Source: Pelagibacterales bacterium SAG-MED20 (GTDB lineage: Bacteria; Pseudomonadota; Alphaproteobacteria; Pelagibacterales; Pelagibacteraceae). Taken from it: 64,000 nucleotides of DNA. Shown here piece after piece: positions 22,445-33,041 of this stretch. The DNA lies in the NCBI GenBank assembly GCA_014653975.1, contig JACWDR010000001.1, positions 1 to 64,000 on the forward strand. Reading direction: 5' to 3'. Position numbers and translations under genes: made by a program. The notes beneath the pieces are model-generated. The model did not search any database. It was not told where the DNA came from and saw nothing but the letters and a program-made list of their open reading frames with translations. Every line of letters starts with the position of its first letter. Within the stretch, counting starts at the first letter, position 1.

Positions 22445-23001
22445 AAATATACGCAAGTGAAATTAGAGTTGGTATGTTGATAGAATACAAAGATGATTTG
22501 TGGCAAGTTTTAAAAACTCAGCATGTAAAACCTGGTAAAGGTGGAGCATTTGCTCAAGTAGAAATGAAAAGTGTTAATAAGAATACAAAGCTAAATGAAA
22601 GATTTAGATCAAGTGAATCTGTTGAAAAAGCTTCATTAGATGAAACTAAATTTAACTACTTATATGAAGATGAATCAGATTACTATTTTATGAACCCTAA
22701 ATCATTTGATCAAATTAATATTAAAAAAGAAGTTGTTGGAGAAAAAGGAAAAATGTTAACTGGAAATTTAGAAGTAAATATTAGTTTTTATAACGATAAC
22801 CCAATATCAGTTGAATTACCCAATCAGGTAACTTGTACAGTTAAAGCAACTGATGTAGCGCTCAAAGGTCAAACTGTTTCTTCCTCTTACAAGCCCGCAA
22901 CCTTAAATAATGGTATAAATATTCAAGTACCACCATTTATCGAGAGTGAAGACAAAATTATAGTTGATACAAGAACTATGGAATATATCAAAAAAATTTA
23001 A
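22441..23001 (+). CDS. efp: Elongation factor P
   Basis: [44 protein letters not shown]. Confidence 0.97.
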   Translation: [186 protein letters not shown]

Positions 23002-23006
23002 AACTT

Positions 23007-23747
23007 ATGAAATCAATATCAGCAAACCTAAATGTTATGATAAAGGCAGCTGAAAAAGCATCAAAGACTTTAATTAGAGATTTTGGAGAAATAGAAAAAT
23101 TACAAGTCTCAATGAAAGGACCCTCAGATTTCGTTTCAAATGCAGATTTAAAAGCAGAAAAAATTATAATTGAAGAATTAAAGAAAGCGAGACCAGGTTA
23201 CTCTATTATAAGTGAAGAGGATGGATCTGAGTTTAATAAGGATAAAAAAAATACATGGATAATTGATCCAATAGATGGTACAACAAATTTTTTACATGGA
23301 ATTCCTCATTTCGCTATATCAATTGCTTTAAAATTTGAAAATCAAATTATTTCAGGATTAATTTACGACCCTATAAAAGATGAAATGTTTTATGGTGAAA
23401 AAGATAATGGTGCTTTTTTTAACAACCAAAGAATTAGAGTTTCAAAAAAAAAAGAGTTAAATGCTTGTCTGTTTGCCACGGGTGGAAAATCTAAAAAAGA
23501 AATTGATTTACCTATAAGAAAATCTGGAAGTGCCGCCCTTGATATAGCTTACGTGGCTGCAGGTAGATATGATGGCTACTTTCAAAGTGATCTTAATTTA
23601 TGGGATGTAGCAGCTGGAATAATAATTTTAAAAGAGGCTGGTGGAATAATTAATGATATAGACCTTTCTCAAAATAAAAATATCCAAATAAGGGCCTCCA
23701 GTATGGCAATTAATGAAAAAATGAACGAAAAATTGAGGAACTTTTAA
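23007..23747 (+). CDS. suhB: Inositol monophosphatase family protein (SuhB-like)
   Basis: ISEEDGSE, WIIDPIDGTTNFLHGIPHFAISIAL, LWDVAAGIIILKEAGG. Confidence 0.93.
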   Translation: MKSISANLNVMIKAAEKASKTLIRDFGEIEKLQVSMKGPSDFVSNADLKAEKIIIEELKKARPGYSIISEEDGSEFNKDKKNTWIIDPIDGTTNFLHGIPHFAISIALKFENQIISGLIYDPIKDEMFYGEKDNGAFFNNQRIRVSKKKELNACLFATGGKSKKEIDLPIRKSGSAALDIAYVAAGRYDGYFQSDLNLWDVAAGIIILKEAGGIINDIDLSQNKNIQIRASSMAINEKMNEKLRNF

Positions 23748-23782
23748 TTGTTTTATAATATTCTTTTGCTATAAGTCTCGAT

Positions 23783-24013
23783 ATGAAAAAAGACATACAT
23801 CCAAACTACCACACTATTAAAGTCGAAATGACCGACGGAACTCAATTTGAAACTAGATCAACTTGGGGATCAGAAGGAGAGGTTTTAAAGTTAGAGATAG
23901 ATCCTAAATCTCATGCTGCTTGGACAGGTGGCAAACAAAAATTAATGGATAAAGGTCGAGTAAGCAAATTTAATAAAAAATTCCAAAACTTTAGATCAGA
24001 AAAAAAGGATTAA
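23783..24013 (+). CDS. rpmE: 50S ribosomal protein L31
   Basis: [29 protein letters not shown]...[10 protein letters not shown]. Confidence 0.95.
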   Translation: MKKDIHPNYHTIKVEMTDGTQFETRSTWGSEGEVLKLEIDPKSHAAWTGGKQKLMDKGRVSKFNKKFQNFRSEKKD

Positions 24014-24583
24014 ATGTCTAATACACCATTAATGCCAATGGCAACTGCTGTTTGGTTAGTAGAAAATACAACACTTACTTTTAAACAAATTGCAAAATTT
24101 TGTAATTTACATGAGGTAGAGGTGCAAGGTATAGCTGATGGAGAGGTGGCTAAAGGAATTATGGCTTATAATCCTATTATATCAGGTCAATTAACTAGAG
24201 AAGAAATAGAGCTATCTTCAGAAGATGAAAATAGAGATTTGAAAATTAAAAATACAGATATTGAAATATCTAGTGAGGATAAAAAAATTAAAAAATATAT
24301 ACCTTTATCTAAAAGACAAGATAAACCAGATTCAGCTTTATGGCTTATTAAACACCATTCACTACTTAAAGATTCTCAAATAGCAAAATTAGTTGGCATT
24401 ACTAAAAATTCTGTAACTTCTATAAAAAATAAAAGTTATTGGAATTTTAATAATTTAAGTCCTAAAGATCCAGTTGCAATTGGTCTTTTTTCTCAAAAAG
24501 ATTTAGTTGATGCAATTGAAAAAGCTGAAAGAAGAATAAAAAGAGAAAAAAAAGAAAAAGAGAAAGCAAAAAAGGCAAGTTAA
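24014..24583 (+). CDS. DUF1013 / TrcR-like cell-cycle transcriptional regulator
   Basis: MPMATAVWLVENTTLTFKQIAKFCNLHEVEVQGIADGEVAKGI..., alphaproteobacterial family. Confidence 0.9.
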   Translation: MSNTPLMPMATAVWLVENTTLTFKQIAKFCNLHEVEVQGIADGEVAKGIMAYNPIISGQLTREEIELSSEDENRDLKIKNTDIEISSEDKKIKKYIPLSKRQDKPDSALWLIKHHSLLKDSQIAKLVGITKNSVTSIKNKSYWNFNNLSPKDPVAIGLFSQKDLVDAIEKAERRIKREKKEKEKAKKAS

Positions 24584-24644
24584 TTTATAAATATGAATAA
24601 ATTTGATAGACATCAAAATTTTAAAGTGTTAGTTAATCACTTTT

Positions 24645-24851
24645 TTGGAGGTACTTACGAAAATAGAAGTTAAAGATAATAATATTGAGCAGGCTCTTAG
24701 AGTTCTTAAAAGAAAACTACAGCGAGATGGATTCTTTAAAGTTGTAAAGTTAAAGAGTGTTTATGAAAAGCCTTCTGAAAAGAAAAAAAGAATTCTCCAG
24801 GAAAATATTAAAAGAGTTAAAAAGCTAAATAAGCTTAAAAACAGAATTTAA
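24645..24851 (+). CDS. rpsU: 30S ribosomal protein S21 (start uncertain; see finding)
   Basis: IEVKDNNIEQALRVLKRKLQRDGFFKVVKLKSVYEKPSEKKKR. Confidence 0.93.
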   Translation: MEVLTKIEVKDNNIEQALRVLKRKLQRDGFFKVVKLKSVYEKPSEKKKRILQENIKRVKKLNKLKNRI

Positions 24852-24856
24852 TTTAT

Positions 24857-24933
<77 letters not shown>

Positions 24934-24937
24934 AAAA

Positions 24938-26186
24938 ATGATAGCTAAAATTAATAAAATTACTTCTAATGCTAGCGTAATAGATAAAGCTGTATTTTTA
25001 TTATTTGCTCTATTTCCATTAAGTGCAATACTAGGAAACTTATTATTAAATTTAACTTTTATAATAATATTTTTAATATTTATTGTAGATACAATTGTTA
25101 ATAAAGATTATCATTTTTTAAAAGATATTACTTTTTGGATTCTTACATTTTTTTTTTACTACTTTATTGGTAAATCTTTACTTCAGTATGGATCAATCTA
25201 ACTCATTATTAAGAATACTAAAATTTTTTTTAATGATTTTTTTTACAATTCAAATAAAAAAGATTATTCAAAAATATCCTGTTGATTTTGAAAAAATAAT
25301 TTTTGGATTTTGGTTAATAATATTTTCTATAGTGCTTGTTGATGTTGTATTTGAAATTACTTTTGGTTTTAATACACTTGGTTTTGAATCTGGTTATTAC
25401 CCAGTAAGAATAGCAAGTTTTTTTGGTGATGAGTTGGTTGTGGGGGCTTATTTTTTAGGATTTGGTCTTTTTTATATTGGTAAAATGTCTCATTTGTTAA
25501 AACAACATAATAAATTGTTAATAAGTATTATATTAATAGTTATATTTGTTTCCTTATTAATTGGAGAAAGGTCAAATTTTATAAAATTTTTTATTGGTTC
25601 ATCAATTCTCCTTTTTTTTGTTACTAATATAAATTTTAAAAAAGCAGTATTGATATTAGGGCTATTTCTTCTTACTTTTTTTGCATTATTAAACTTTAAT
25701 GAACAAATAAAATATAAATATAAGTCTCAATTTTTAGCAGCTGATGTTGGAGGAATTAATGATCTTCTAAAGAGTTCTCTTTACATTGCTCATTATGATG
25801 CTGCCTACAAAATTTTTCAAGAATATCCAGTATTTGGTATTGGTATAAAAAATTTTAGATCTGAAAGTAGAAAAGATAAATATCGAAACGATAAATTACT
25901 AAAAACAAATTCTAGAGGGTCAACACACCCACACCAAATTCATTTCGAAATTCTTTCTGAAACAGGACTATTTGGTTATATTAGTTTTGTAATTTTAATA
26001 GTAGTATCCTTGTCTATAAGCATAAAAAATTATTTTAAACAAAGAAATATTTATCAATTATCTTCAATAGTTTTTATTATCACCTTTATAATACCTTTTC
26101 TTCCATCGGGTAGTTTTTTTTCAACATTTACCGCAGCTTTATTTTGGATAAATTATGCAATAATGATGGGATACAATAAAAATTAA
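24938..26186 (+). pseudogene. O-antigen ligase/Wzy_C-family membrane protein split in two frames (24938..25201 and 25167..26186); possible phase-variable or frameshifted gene
   Basis: Two overlapping ORFs encode contiguous hydrophobic protein; C-terminal RGSTHPHQIHFEILSETGLFGYI is a Wzy_C/WaaL-like motif; frame change near T10 tract 25148-25157. Confidence 0.75.
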
Positions 26187-26216
26187 TTTTTTATAATTTT
26201 TATTAGCTATTTATTC

Positions 26217-27611
26217 TTAGAGATTCTTTGTTATATCTTCTGTCATTTTTTTTGCGTCTGCAAATAACATTAAAGTATTTTCTTTATAAAATAAATCATT
26301 GTCGATTCCAGCATAACCAGGAGATAAACTTCTTTTTACAAATAAAACAGATTTACATTTCTCAACGTCTAAAACTGGCATTCCATAAATTGGGCTTTGT
26401 GGATCTGTTTTTGCTACTGGATTTGTTACATCGTTTGCTCCAATTACAAATGCTACATCTGCATTTGCAAAGTCGTTATTAATTTCTTCCAATTCAAAAA
26501 CTTCATCATAAGGAACATTTGCCTCAGCTAACAGTACATTCATATGTCCAGGCATTCTTCCTGCAACTGGATGAATGGCGTAGGAAACCTTTATCTCATT
26601 CTTTTTTAGTGTATCTACCATTTCTCTTAAAGCATGTTGTGCTTGAGCTACTGCCATTCCATAACCAGGAACAATTATAACTGATGATGCGTTTTTCATT
26701 AAAAAGGCAGCATCTTCTGCATTTCCATTTTTAACAGGCTTTTGCTCTTTATTTACGGAAGATGTTGATTGCTCTGTTGCACCAAATCCTCCTAAAATTA
26801 CATTAAAGAAAGAACGATTCATTCCTTTACACATTATGTATGATAAGATTGCTCCAGAAGAACCAACTAGTGCTCCCGTTATAATTAAAGCACTATTTTC
26901 TAAAGTAAAACCGATTCCAGCAGCTGCCCATCCTGAGTAAGAGTTAAGCATGGAAATCACTACTGGCATGTCAGCTCCACCTATTGGAACTATTAATAAA
27001 AATCCTATTATGAAAGATACAGCTAATAGTATCCAAAAGAAATTCGAAGACTGTGTTGAACAAAGTAAATAAGTTAAAATTATTATTGAAATTAATATTA
27101 TAGCATTAAGTGGGTGCTGACCTTTAAAAGTTATTGGTGCACCTGACATTATTCCCTGCAGTTTTAAAAAAGCAATTATTGATCCAGAAAATGTTATTGC
27201 TCCTACTGCAGCCCCAATTGACATTTCAATCAAGCTTCCTAACTTGATGTTTCCAGAAGTTCCAAGATTGAAAGCCTCAGGATTTAAAAATGCAGAAATT
27301 GCAACAAAAACAGCTGCAAGTCCAACTAGGCTATGAAATCCAGCAACTAACTCTGGCATTGCAGTCATTGGTATTTTATATGCTATGAAGGCTCCTATTA
27401 AACCACCAATTAATAAAAAGATTAGAACATATATAAATCCATTTGAAAAATTTCCAATAGATAGGAATGTTACAGTAATGGCTATTATCATACCTAAAAT
27501 TCCAAAGAAATTTCCCTGTCTAGATGTTTCGGGGGACGACAGTCCTCTTAAAGCTAAAATAAATAAAACACCTGAAACTAAATAAAATATTGCTGATAAA
27601 TTTGCTGACAT
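26217..27611 (-). CDS. pntB: NAD(P) transhydrogenase subunit beta
   Basis: PGYGMAVAQAQHALREMVDTLKKNEIKVSYAIHPVAGRMPGHMNVLLAEANVPYDEV. Confidence 0.97.
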   Translation of the reverse strand: MSANLSAIFYLVSGVLFILALRGLSSPETSRQGNFFGILGMIIAITVTFLSIGNFSNGFIYVLIFLLIGGLIGAFIAYKIPMTAMPELVAGFHSLVGLAAVFVAISAFLNPEAFNLGTSGNIKLGSLIEMSIGAAVGAITFSGSIIAFLKLQGIMSGAPITFKGQHPLNAIILISIIILTYLLCSTQSSNFFWILLAVSFIIGFLLIVPIGGADMPVVISMLNSYSGWAAAGIGFTLENSALIITGALVGSSGAILSYIMCKGMNRSFFNVILGGFGATEQSTSSVNKEQKPVKNGNAEDAAFLMKNASSVIIVPGYGMAVAQAQHALREMVDTLKKNEIKVSYAIHPVAGRMPGHMNVLLAEANVPYDEVFELEEINNDFANADVAFVIGANDVTNPVAKTDPQSPIYGMPVLDVEKCKSVLFVKRSLSPGYAGIDNDLFYKENTLMLFADAKKMTEDITKNL

Positions 27612-27613
27612 AT

Positions 27614-27922
27614 TTATTTATCTTTCTTTTTTTTTTTATACATTTGAAGCATTCTTTGGGTAACCAAAAATCCTCCAAAAATGTTTATTGCTGCTAAAGA
27701 TATAGCTAAAAAACCAAATATACTTGAGGTATTAAAAATACTTTGAGAATTTCCAGCAAGTCCAGCAATTATTGCACCAACAATTATTACAGATGAAATT
27801 GCATTTGTTACTGACATTAATGGTGTGTGTAAAGAAGGTGTAACACTCCAAACTACATAATATCCTATAAAAATTGAAAGGATAAATATACTTAATCTGA
27901 ATATAAAAGGATCTATTTCCAT
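27614..27922 (-). CDS. NAD(P) transhydrogenase subunit alpha part 2 (PntAb)
   Basis: ~100 aa membrane protein, SVTPSLHTPLMSVTNAISSVIIVGA. Confidence 0.94.
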   Translation of the reverse strand: MEIDPFIFRLSIFILSIFIGYYVVWSVTPSLHTPLMSVTNAISSVIIVGAIIAGLAGNSQSIFNTSSIFGFLAISLAAINIFGGFLVTQRMLQMYKKKKKDK

Positions 27923-27926
27923 AATT

Positions 27927-29015
27927 TTATTTAATTAAAGTTTTATCAATTATTTCATCCTCTAAATTAATATTAATTTTGTTATTTTCTTTATCATATA
28001 GATTTGAAACAAAGTTAAATACATTTTTTGCATACAGGCTGGATGCAGAAGTTGCAAGCTTATTAAGAATATTAGTTTCTCCCATAATCTTTACTCCATT
28101 CTTATCTACAATTTTATCAACTTCTGTAAATGCGGTATTGCCTCCTTGTATGGCAGCTAAATCATAAATTATTGACCCGGACTGCATATTGTTTATCATT
28201 GTATCTTTGATGATGATTGGAGCTTTCTTTCCAGGGATTAAAGCTGTGCAGATTACAATATCAATTTTTTTTAATGTTTCACTTAATAATTCTTCTTGTT
28301 TTTTCTTGAAATCTTCAGAAGCTTCTTTAGCATAGCCACCTTCAGTTTCTAGATTTTCTGCACCTTGAACTGTTAGGAATTTTCCTCCTAAACTCTCAAC
28401 CTGTTCCTTAGAAGCCGTTCTAACATCTGTAGCAAAAACTATTGCTCCCATTCTTTTTGCTGTTGCTATTGCTTGTAACCCAGCTACTCCTGCACCTACA
28501 ACTAAAACTTTTGCTGCAGGAACAGTTCCTGCCGCTGTCATCATCATGGGTATAGCTTTTTCAAAACTTGCAAATGATTCTAAAACTGCTTTATAACCAG
28601 CAAGATTAGCTTGTGAAGAAAGTATATCCATAGACTGAGCTCTTGTTATTCTTGGTAACAATTCTAAGGAAAAAATATTTATATTATCTTTAATTAAATT
28701 TTGTAATTTTTCTTTGTTACTGTATGGATTAAAAATTCCAATTAATATTTGATTTTTTTTTACAAATGAAATTTTATCCTCTGACAATAAACCTAGCTGA
28801 GCAATAATATCTGCGTTTTCTATAATTTCTTTTTCATTATTTGAAATTTTAACACCTAACTCTTTATATTCACTATCTTTAAATCCTAAATGTTCGCCAT
28901 AATTTTCTGATAAAAATATTTCAAGACCAAGTGCTATATATTTTTTTGCAATTTCTGGAGTTATTGCAATTCTCTTTTCAATTTTTTTATTTTCAGAAAT
29001 GGAAACGATTCTCAT
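27927..29015 (-). CDS. NAD(P) transhydrogenase subunit alpha part 1 (PntAa)
   Basis: EKRIAITPEIAKKY, VPAAKVLVVGAGVAGLQAIATAKRMGAIVFATDVR. Confidence 0.96.
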   Translation of the reverse strand: MRIVSISENKKIEKRIAITPEIAKKYIALGLEIFLSENYGEHLGFKDSEYKELGVKISNNEKEIIENADIIAQLGLLSEDKISFVKKNQILIGIFNPYSNKEKLQNLIKDNINIFSLELLPRITRAQSMDILSSQANLAGYKAVLESFASFEKAIPMMMTAAGTVPAAKVLVVGAGVAGLQAIATAKRMGAIVFATDVRTASKEQVESLGGKFLTVQGAENLETEGGYAKEASEDFKKKQEELLSETLKKIDIVICTALIPGKKAPIIIKDTMINNMQSGSIIYDLAAIQGGNTAFTEVDKIVDKNGVKIMGETNILNKLATSASSLYAKNVFNFVSNLYDKENNKININLEDEIIDKTLIK

Positions 29016-29024
29016 CTAGAAATT

Positions 29025-29135
29025 CTACAATAAGAAGATCGCCATTAGAACTAAAACTGCTACTACCGCGACAGTTCCCCACAATACAAATTTGGTAAAA
29101 TTATTCCAAGTACTTTTATGGTTTTCATTATCCAT
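29025..29135 (-). CDS. Small aa3-type cytochrome c oxidase subunit IV-like protein (36 aa)
   Basis: Own translation: MDNENHKSTWNNFTKFVLWGTVAVVAVLVLMAIFLL; not in the ORF track (short); TM helix with family-typical N-terminus. Confidence 0.75.
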   Translation of the reverse strand: MDNENHKSTWNNFTKFVLWGTVAVVAVLVLMAIFLL

Positions 29136-29140
29136 AAAAA

Positions 29141-29266
29141 CTATTTTTGTCTTGCTTTAAATTTTGGATTTGTTTTATTAATTATATAAACTCTACCTCT
29201 TCTTCTAACTAATTTAGAGTTAAGGTCTCTTTTTTTTAGAGATTTTAATGAGCTTTTAATTTTCAT
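29141..29266 (-). CDS. rpmJ: 50S ribosomal protein L36 (41 aa)
   Basis: Own translation: [41 protein letters not shown]; not in ORF track (short). Confidence 0.93.
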   Translation of the reverse strand: MKIKSSLKSLKKRDLNSKLVRRRGRVYIINKTNPKFKARQK

Positions 29267-29276
29267 AATTTTTTTA

Positions 29277-29391
29277 GCCGGCAATGTCCTACTCTCCCGT
29301 GCCTTAAGACAAAGTACCATCGGCGCTGAAGGGCTTGACTTCCGAGTTCGGAATGGGATCGGGTATTACCCCTTCGCAATAATCACCGGCG
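29277..29391 (-). rRNA. rrf: 5S ribosomal RNA, solitary
   Basis: Minus strand CCGGTGATTATTGCGAAGGGGTAATACCCGATCCCATTCCGAACTCGGAAGTCAAGCCCTTCAGCGCCGATGGTACT...GGGAGAGTAGGACATTGCCGGC; complementary ends. Confidence 0.95.
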
Positions 29392-29436
29392 AGAGTGTTA
29401 TACCTAATTAAAAGATATTGTAAACAATGAAATATC

Positions 29437-30324
29437 TTATTTTTTCAAGTTTTTTTTGAAATTTTCAATATATTCTTTGAGATCTATTCTTCCAAAGATT
29501 TTATAAACTTTATTAGAGAGATTCATATTAGTTAAAGCAGAAGCATACCTCTCTCCATTTCTAGGCTGTAACATTTTAATCTTTGAGCCAAATAATTTAG
29601 CAACTTCTAAAATTGTATAATCTTTCTTACTAGAAATACTATAATGACGACATTTATTTTTTTTCCAGGCATCAAAACAAACTTTAACTGTATCATTTAT
29701 ATGTGTAAATTTTCTAGATTGAGTTCCTGGCCTAACGATTGTAAGGGGTTTTTTATTTTTATAAGCATTTTCAAATATTCCTATAACTGTTGCCATTTTT
29801 CCTTTTGAAATTTGATTTGGTCCATACACATTGTAAAAATATATTATTTCATATTTCATTTTAAACCACTTTTTTAAATTTTCTAATAATTCTAGATTAA
29901 TTGATTTGGTAAATGCATATGGTGATAAATCTTTATCTCTTCCTTTGTTACCTAGGCTGGCAGAAGTTGCAGAATATATTAATTTAATTTTATTATTTAG
30001 ACAAAAATTGAAAACTGCATGAGATCCTACAGTATTATAATCTATACACTTATCCATATTTAAAAAACTTTGATAAATTCTAGAAAATTCACCAAAATGA
30101 AAAATTGCATTTATGTATTTTTTTTTTGAATTAAGTATCTGTGATATATTTTTTGTATTACCCTTTAAATATTTTATTTTTTTATTCTTAATATGATTTT
30201 TTTTTGAACCTGAAGAATAATTATCAATACTTAAAATTTGATAGTTTGAATTTTTTAATAAAAAAGCAATTAAATTTGCACCAACAAAACCTGCTCCACC
30301 AGTAACAACTATAATATTTTTCAT
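29437..30324 (-). CDS. NAD-dependent epimerase/dehydratase (GalE-like)
   Basis: VTGGAGFVGANLIAFLL, SATSAS..., NVYGPNQ. Confidence 0.88.
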   Translation of the reverse strand: MKNIIVVTGGAGFVGANLIAFLLKNSNYQILSIDNYSSGSKKNHIKNKKIKYLKGNTKNISQILNSKKKYINAIFHFGEFSRIYQSFLNMDKCIDYNTVGSHAVFNFCLNNKIKLIYSATSASLGNKGRDKDLSPYAFTKSINLELLENLKKWFKMKYEIIYFYNVYGPNQISKGKMATVIGIFENAYKNKKPLTIVRPGTQSRKFTHINDTVKVCFDAWKKNKCRHYSISSKKDYTILEVAKLFGSKIKMLQPRNGERYASALTNMNLSNKVYKIFGRIDLKEYIENFKKNLKK

Positions 30325-30328
30325 ATAT

Positions 30329-31264
30329 TTATATTTTTTTTTCTAAATATGATTGATAGGTTTTTAAAATTTGAGATCTCAAATCATAATTTGCCTTCCA
30401 TCCATATTTCTTAGCCAATGATGTATCGAGAACTTTTCTTGGAGTGCCATTTGGTTTTGATAAATCATACTTAATAATAATTTTTTTATTTGGAATAATA
30501 ATTTTTAAAAATAAATTAGCAAATTCTTTTATAGAAGAGTCTTTTCCACTTCCAATATTTATAATTGTATCTTTGGTTCTTTTATTCATAAAATAAATAC
30601 AAGCTTTAGCCAGTTCGTCCACATACAAAAGTTCTCTTTTTGCTTTTCCATTTCCCCATACCACTATATGTTTTTTATTTTTTACTTTGGCCTCATGAAT
30701 TTTTCTAATCAAAGATGGTACAAAATGAGAGTTTAATGGGTGATAATCATCATGAGGCCCAAATGTATTTGTTGGCATTAGACATATATAATTAGTTTTA
30801 TATTGCTCGTTATAGCTTTGACACATCTTTATGCCTGCTATTTTTGCAATTGCATAAGCATCATTCGTTTTTTCTAACTTCCCACTTAATAAATATTCCT
30901 CTTTAATTGGTTGTTTGCATTGCTTTGGATAAATACAACTGGAACCTAAAAAAATTAGATTTTTTATTTTACATAAAAATGCAGAATGAATTAAATTTGA
31001 TTGAATCATTAAGTTTTGATAAATAAATTCTGCCTTATATCTATTGTTAGAATATATTCCTCCGACCTTTGCAGCTGCTATAATAATAAAATTAGGCTTG
31101 TTTTTTTTTAAAAATTTTAAAACTTTATCTTGATTAGTTAAATCAAGTTTTTTTCTATTAGCTACAATAATTTTTTTAAAGCCTTTTCTTTTTAGCTCAC
31201 GAATTATTGCACTTCCAACTAGTCCATTATGTCCTGCAACATAGATTTTGGACCTAAAATTCAT
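30329..31264 (-). CDS. fcl: GDP-L-fucose synthase
   Basis: [56 protein letters not shown]. Confidence 0.95.
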   Translation of the reverse strand: MNFRSKIYVAGHNGLVGSAIIRELKRKGFKKIIVANRKKLDLTNQDKVLKFLKKNKPNFIIIAAAKVGGIYSNNRYKAEFIYQNLMIQSNLIHSAFLCKIKNLIFLGSSCIYPKQCKQPIKEEYLLSGKLEKTNDAYAIAKIAGIKMCQSYNEQYKTNYICLMPTNTFGPHDDYHPLNSHFVPSLIRKIHEAKVKNKKHIVVWGNGKAKRELLYVDELAKACIYFMNKRTKDTIINIGSGKDSSIKEFANLFLKIIIPNKKIIIKYDLSKPNGTPRKVLDTSLAKKYGWKANYDLRSQILKTYQSYLEKKI

Positions 31265-32303
31265 TTTTACTTAGATTTTTTAATTCTGTATCAACCATGT
31301 CAGTGACAAGTTGTTGAATATTTATTTTTGCCCTCCAATTTAATTTCTTTTTAGCCTTATTAGCATTTCCAAGCAAAGTATCAACTTCCAATGGTCTATA
31401 ATATTCTTTATCACAGGCAACTATACATTTACCATCTAATGTATAACATTTCGAATTTATTCCTTTACCCTTCCAGATAAATTTAATTTTAAGTTCTTTT
31501 AAAACTAAGTTTACAAATTGTTTAACAGAAAATTGCTTACCTGTTGCTACAACATAATCGTCAGGATATTTTTTTTGTAACATTTTCCACATTGCTTCAA
31601 CATAATCTTTAGCATGACCCCAATCACGTTTAGCTTCTAAATTTCCTAAATATAATTTATCTTGTAATCCATTTTTTATTTTACAAAGTGCTATTACAAT
31701 TTTTCTAGTTACAAATGTCTCTCCTCTTCTTGGACTTTCATGATTAAACAAAATTCCATTACATGCAAAAATATTATACGCTTCTCTGTAATTAACTGTT
31801 ATCCAGTGCGCATAAACTTTGGCAACACCATATGGGCTTCTAGGATAAAATGGAGTTTTTTCACTTTGTGGTGTTTCTTGGACTTTTCCAAACATTTCAG
31901 ATGTACCAGCTTGATAAAATTTAGTTAATTTTTCGAAACCATGAAATTTAATTGCTTCTAAAATTCTTAGTGCCCCTACTGCATCTGCATTAGCTGTATA
32001 TTCTGGTACTTCAAAAGATACAGACACGTGTGATTGTGCTGCCAAATTATATATCTCTGTAGGTTTAATTTTTTTTATTAAAGAAGATACTGATATTGCA
32101 TCTGTTACATCTCCATAATGTAAAAAAAAATTTCGTTTGTTTTCGAATGGGTCTTGATAAATGTGATCTATTCGACCTGTATTAAATGATGAAGATCTTC
32201 TTTTAACACCATGAACCATGTAGCCTTTTTTAATTAAAAATTCAGCTAAATATGACCCATCTTGACCTGTCACACCAAAAATAAGTGCAATTTTTTTTTT
32301 CAT
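31254..32303 (-). CDS. gmd: GDP-mannose 4,6-dehydratase
   Basis: [68 protein letters not shown]. Confidence 0.97.
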   Translation of the reverse strand: MKKKIALIFGVTGQDGSYLAEFLIKKGYMVHGVKRRSSSFNTGRIDHIYQDPFENKRNFFLHYGDVTDAISVSSLIKKIKPTEIYNLAAQSHVSVSFEVPEYTANADAVGALRILEAIKFHGFEKLTKFYQAGTSEMFGKVQETPQSEKTPFYPRSPYGVAKVYAHWITVNYREAYNIFACNGILFNHESPRRGETFVTRKIVIALCKIKNGLQDKLYLGNLEAKRDWGHAKDYVEAMWKMLQKKYPDDYVVATGKQFSVKQFVNLVLKELKIKFIWKGKGINSKCYTLDGKCIVACDKEYYRPLEVDTLLGNANKAKKKLNWRAKINIQQLVTDMVDTELKNLSKNEF

Positions 32304-32312
32304 TATAAGTTC

Positions 32313-33041
32313 TTATACAGTTTTTTTGCAGTATATATAGTCAAAAGATTTTCTCAATGGCATTTTAATTTTGAACAATCTTTGAAATCCATTGCGCAGT
32401 AAAAGGTCATGAATTTCAGAAAATTTATAATTTTTTTTAATCATATTGTCATAATGATGTTCAAAATAGATAAATTTTATAAGCTGAATATCTTTACCAA
32501 GCCCCTTTATTACCTCAAGCTCATACCCCTCAGTATCAATTTTTAATATATCAATTTTTTTAATGTCTTTTTGCTCAATAAACTCTGATAACATAATCTG
32601 AGAAACAAAGTTTTTTGTAATACAAAAATTTTTTTTAAAAAAAAAAGAAAGTATTTTATTTTTTCTTTTAAAATATGTTGAGTCTTGATCAATTAAATTA
32701 AATGTAGACGAATTACTATCTTGCAATTCATTAAATATTTTTTTTTTATTGGAGTTACCTACTCCAGTGTTAAAAATTTCTATATTAGTCTCATTATATT
32801 TTTTTCTTATTTTATCTACATTTCCATCAAGATACTTATATGTTTTGGTGCTCGCTTCAAATGAATAGATGTTTTTTATCTTAAAATTTTTTAAAAAATT
32901 TAATATAGTTTCTCCCTTATGTGCACCCACATCTATGATTACGTCGTATTGTGAATTAGATATATTCTTAAAAAAATTTATAATTTTTTTTTGATAAAAA
33001 AAATCGATAAATTTTAAAATAACATTAAATAAGTAGCTCAT
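32313..33041 (-). CDS. FkbM family methyltransferase
   Basis: IIDVGAHKGETILNFLKNF, IDILKIDTEGYELEVIKGLG. Confidence 0.9.
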   Translation of the reverse strand: MSYLFNVILKFIDFFYQKKIINFFKNISNSQYDVIIDVGAHKGETILNFLKNFKIKNIYSFEASTKTYKYLDGNVDKIRKKYNETNIEIFNTGVGNSNKKKIFNELQDSNSSTFNLIDQDSTYFKRKNKILSFFFKKNFCITKNFVSQIMLSEFIEQKDIKKIDILKIDTEGYELEVIKGLGKDIQLIKFIYFEHHYDNMIKKNYKFSEIHDLLLRNGFQRLFKIKMPLRKSFDYIYCKKTV

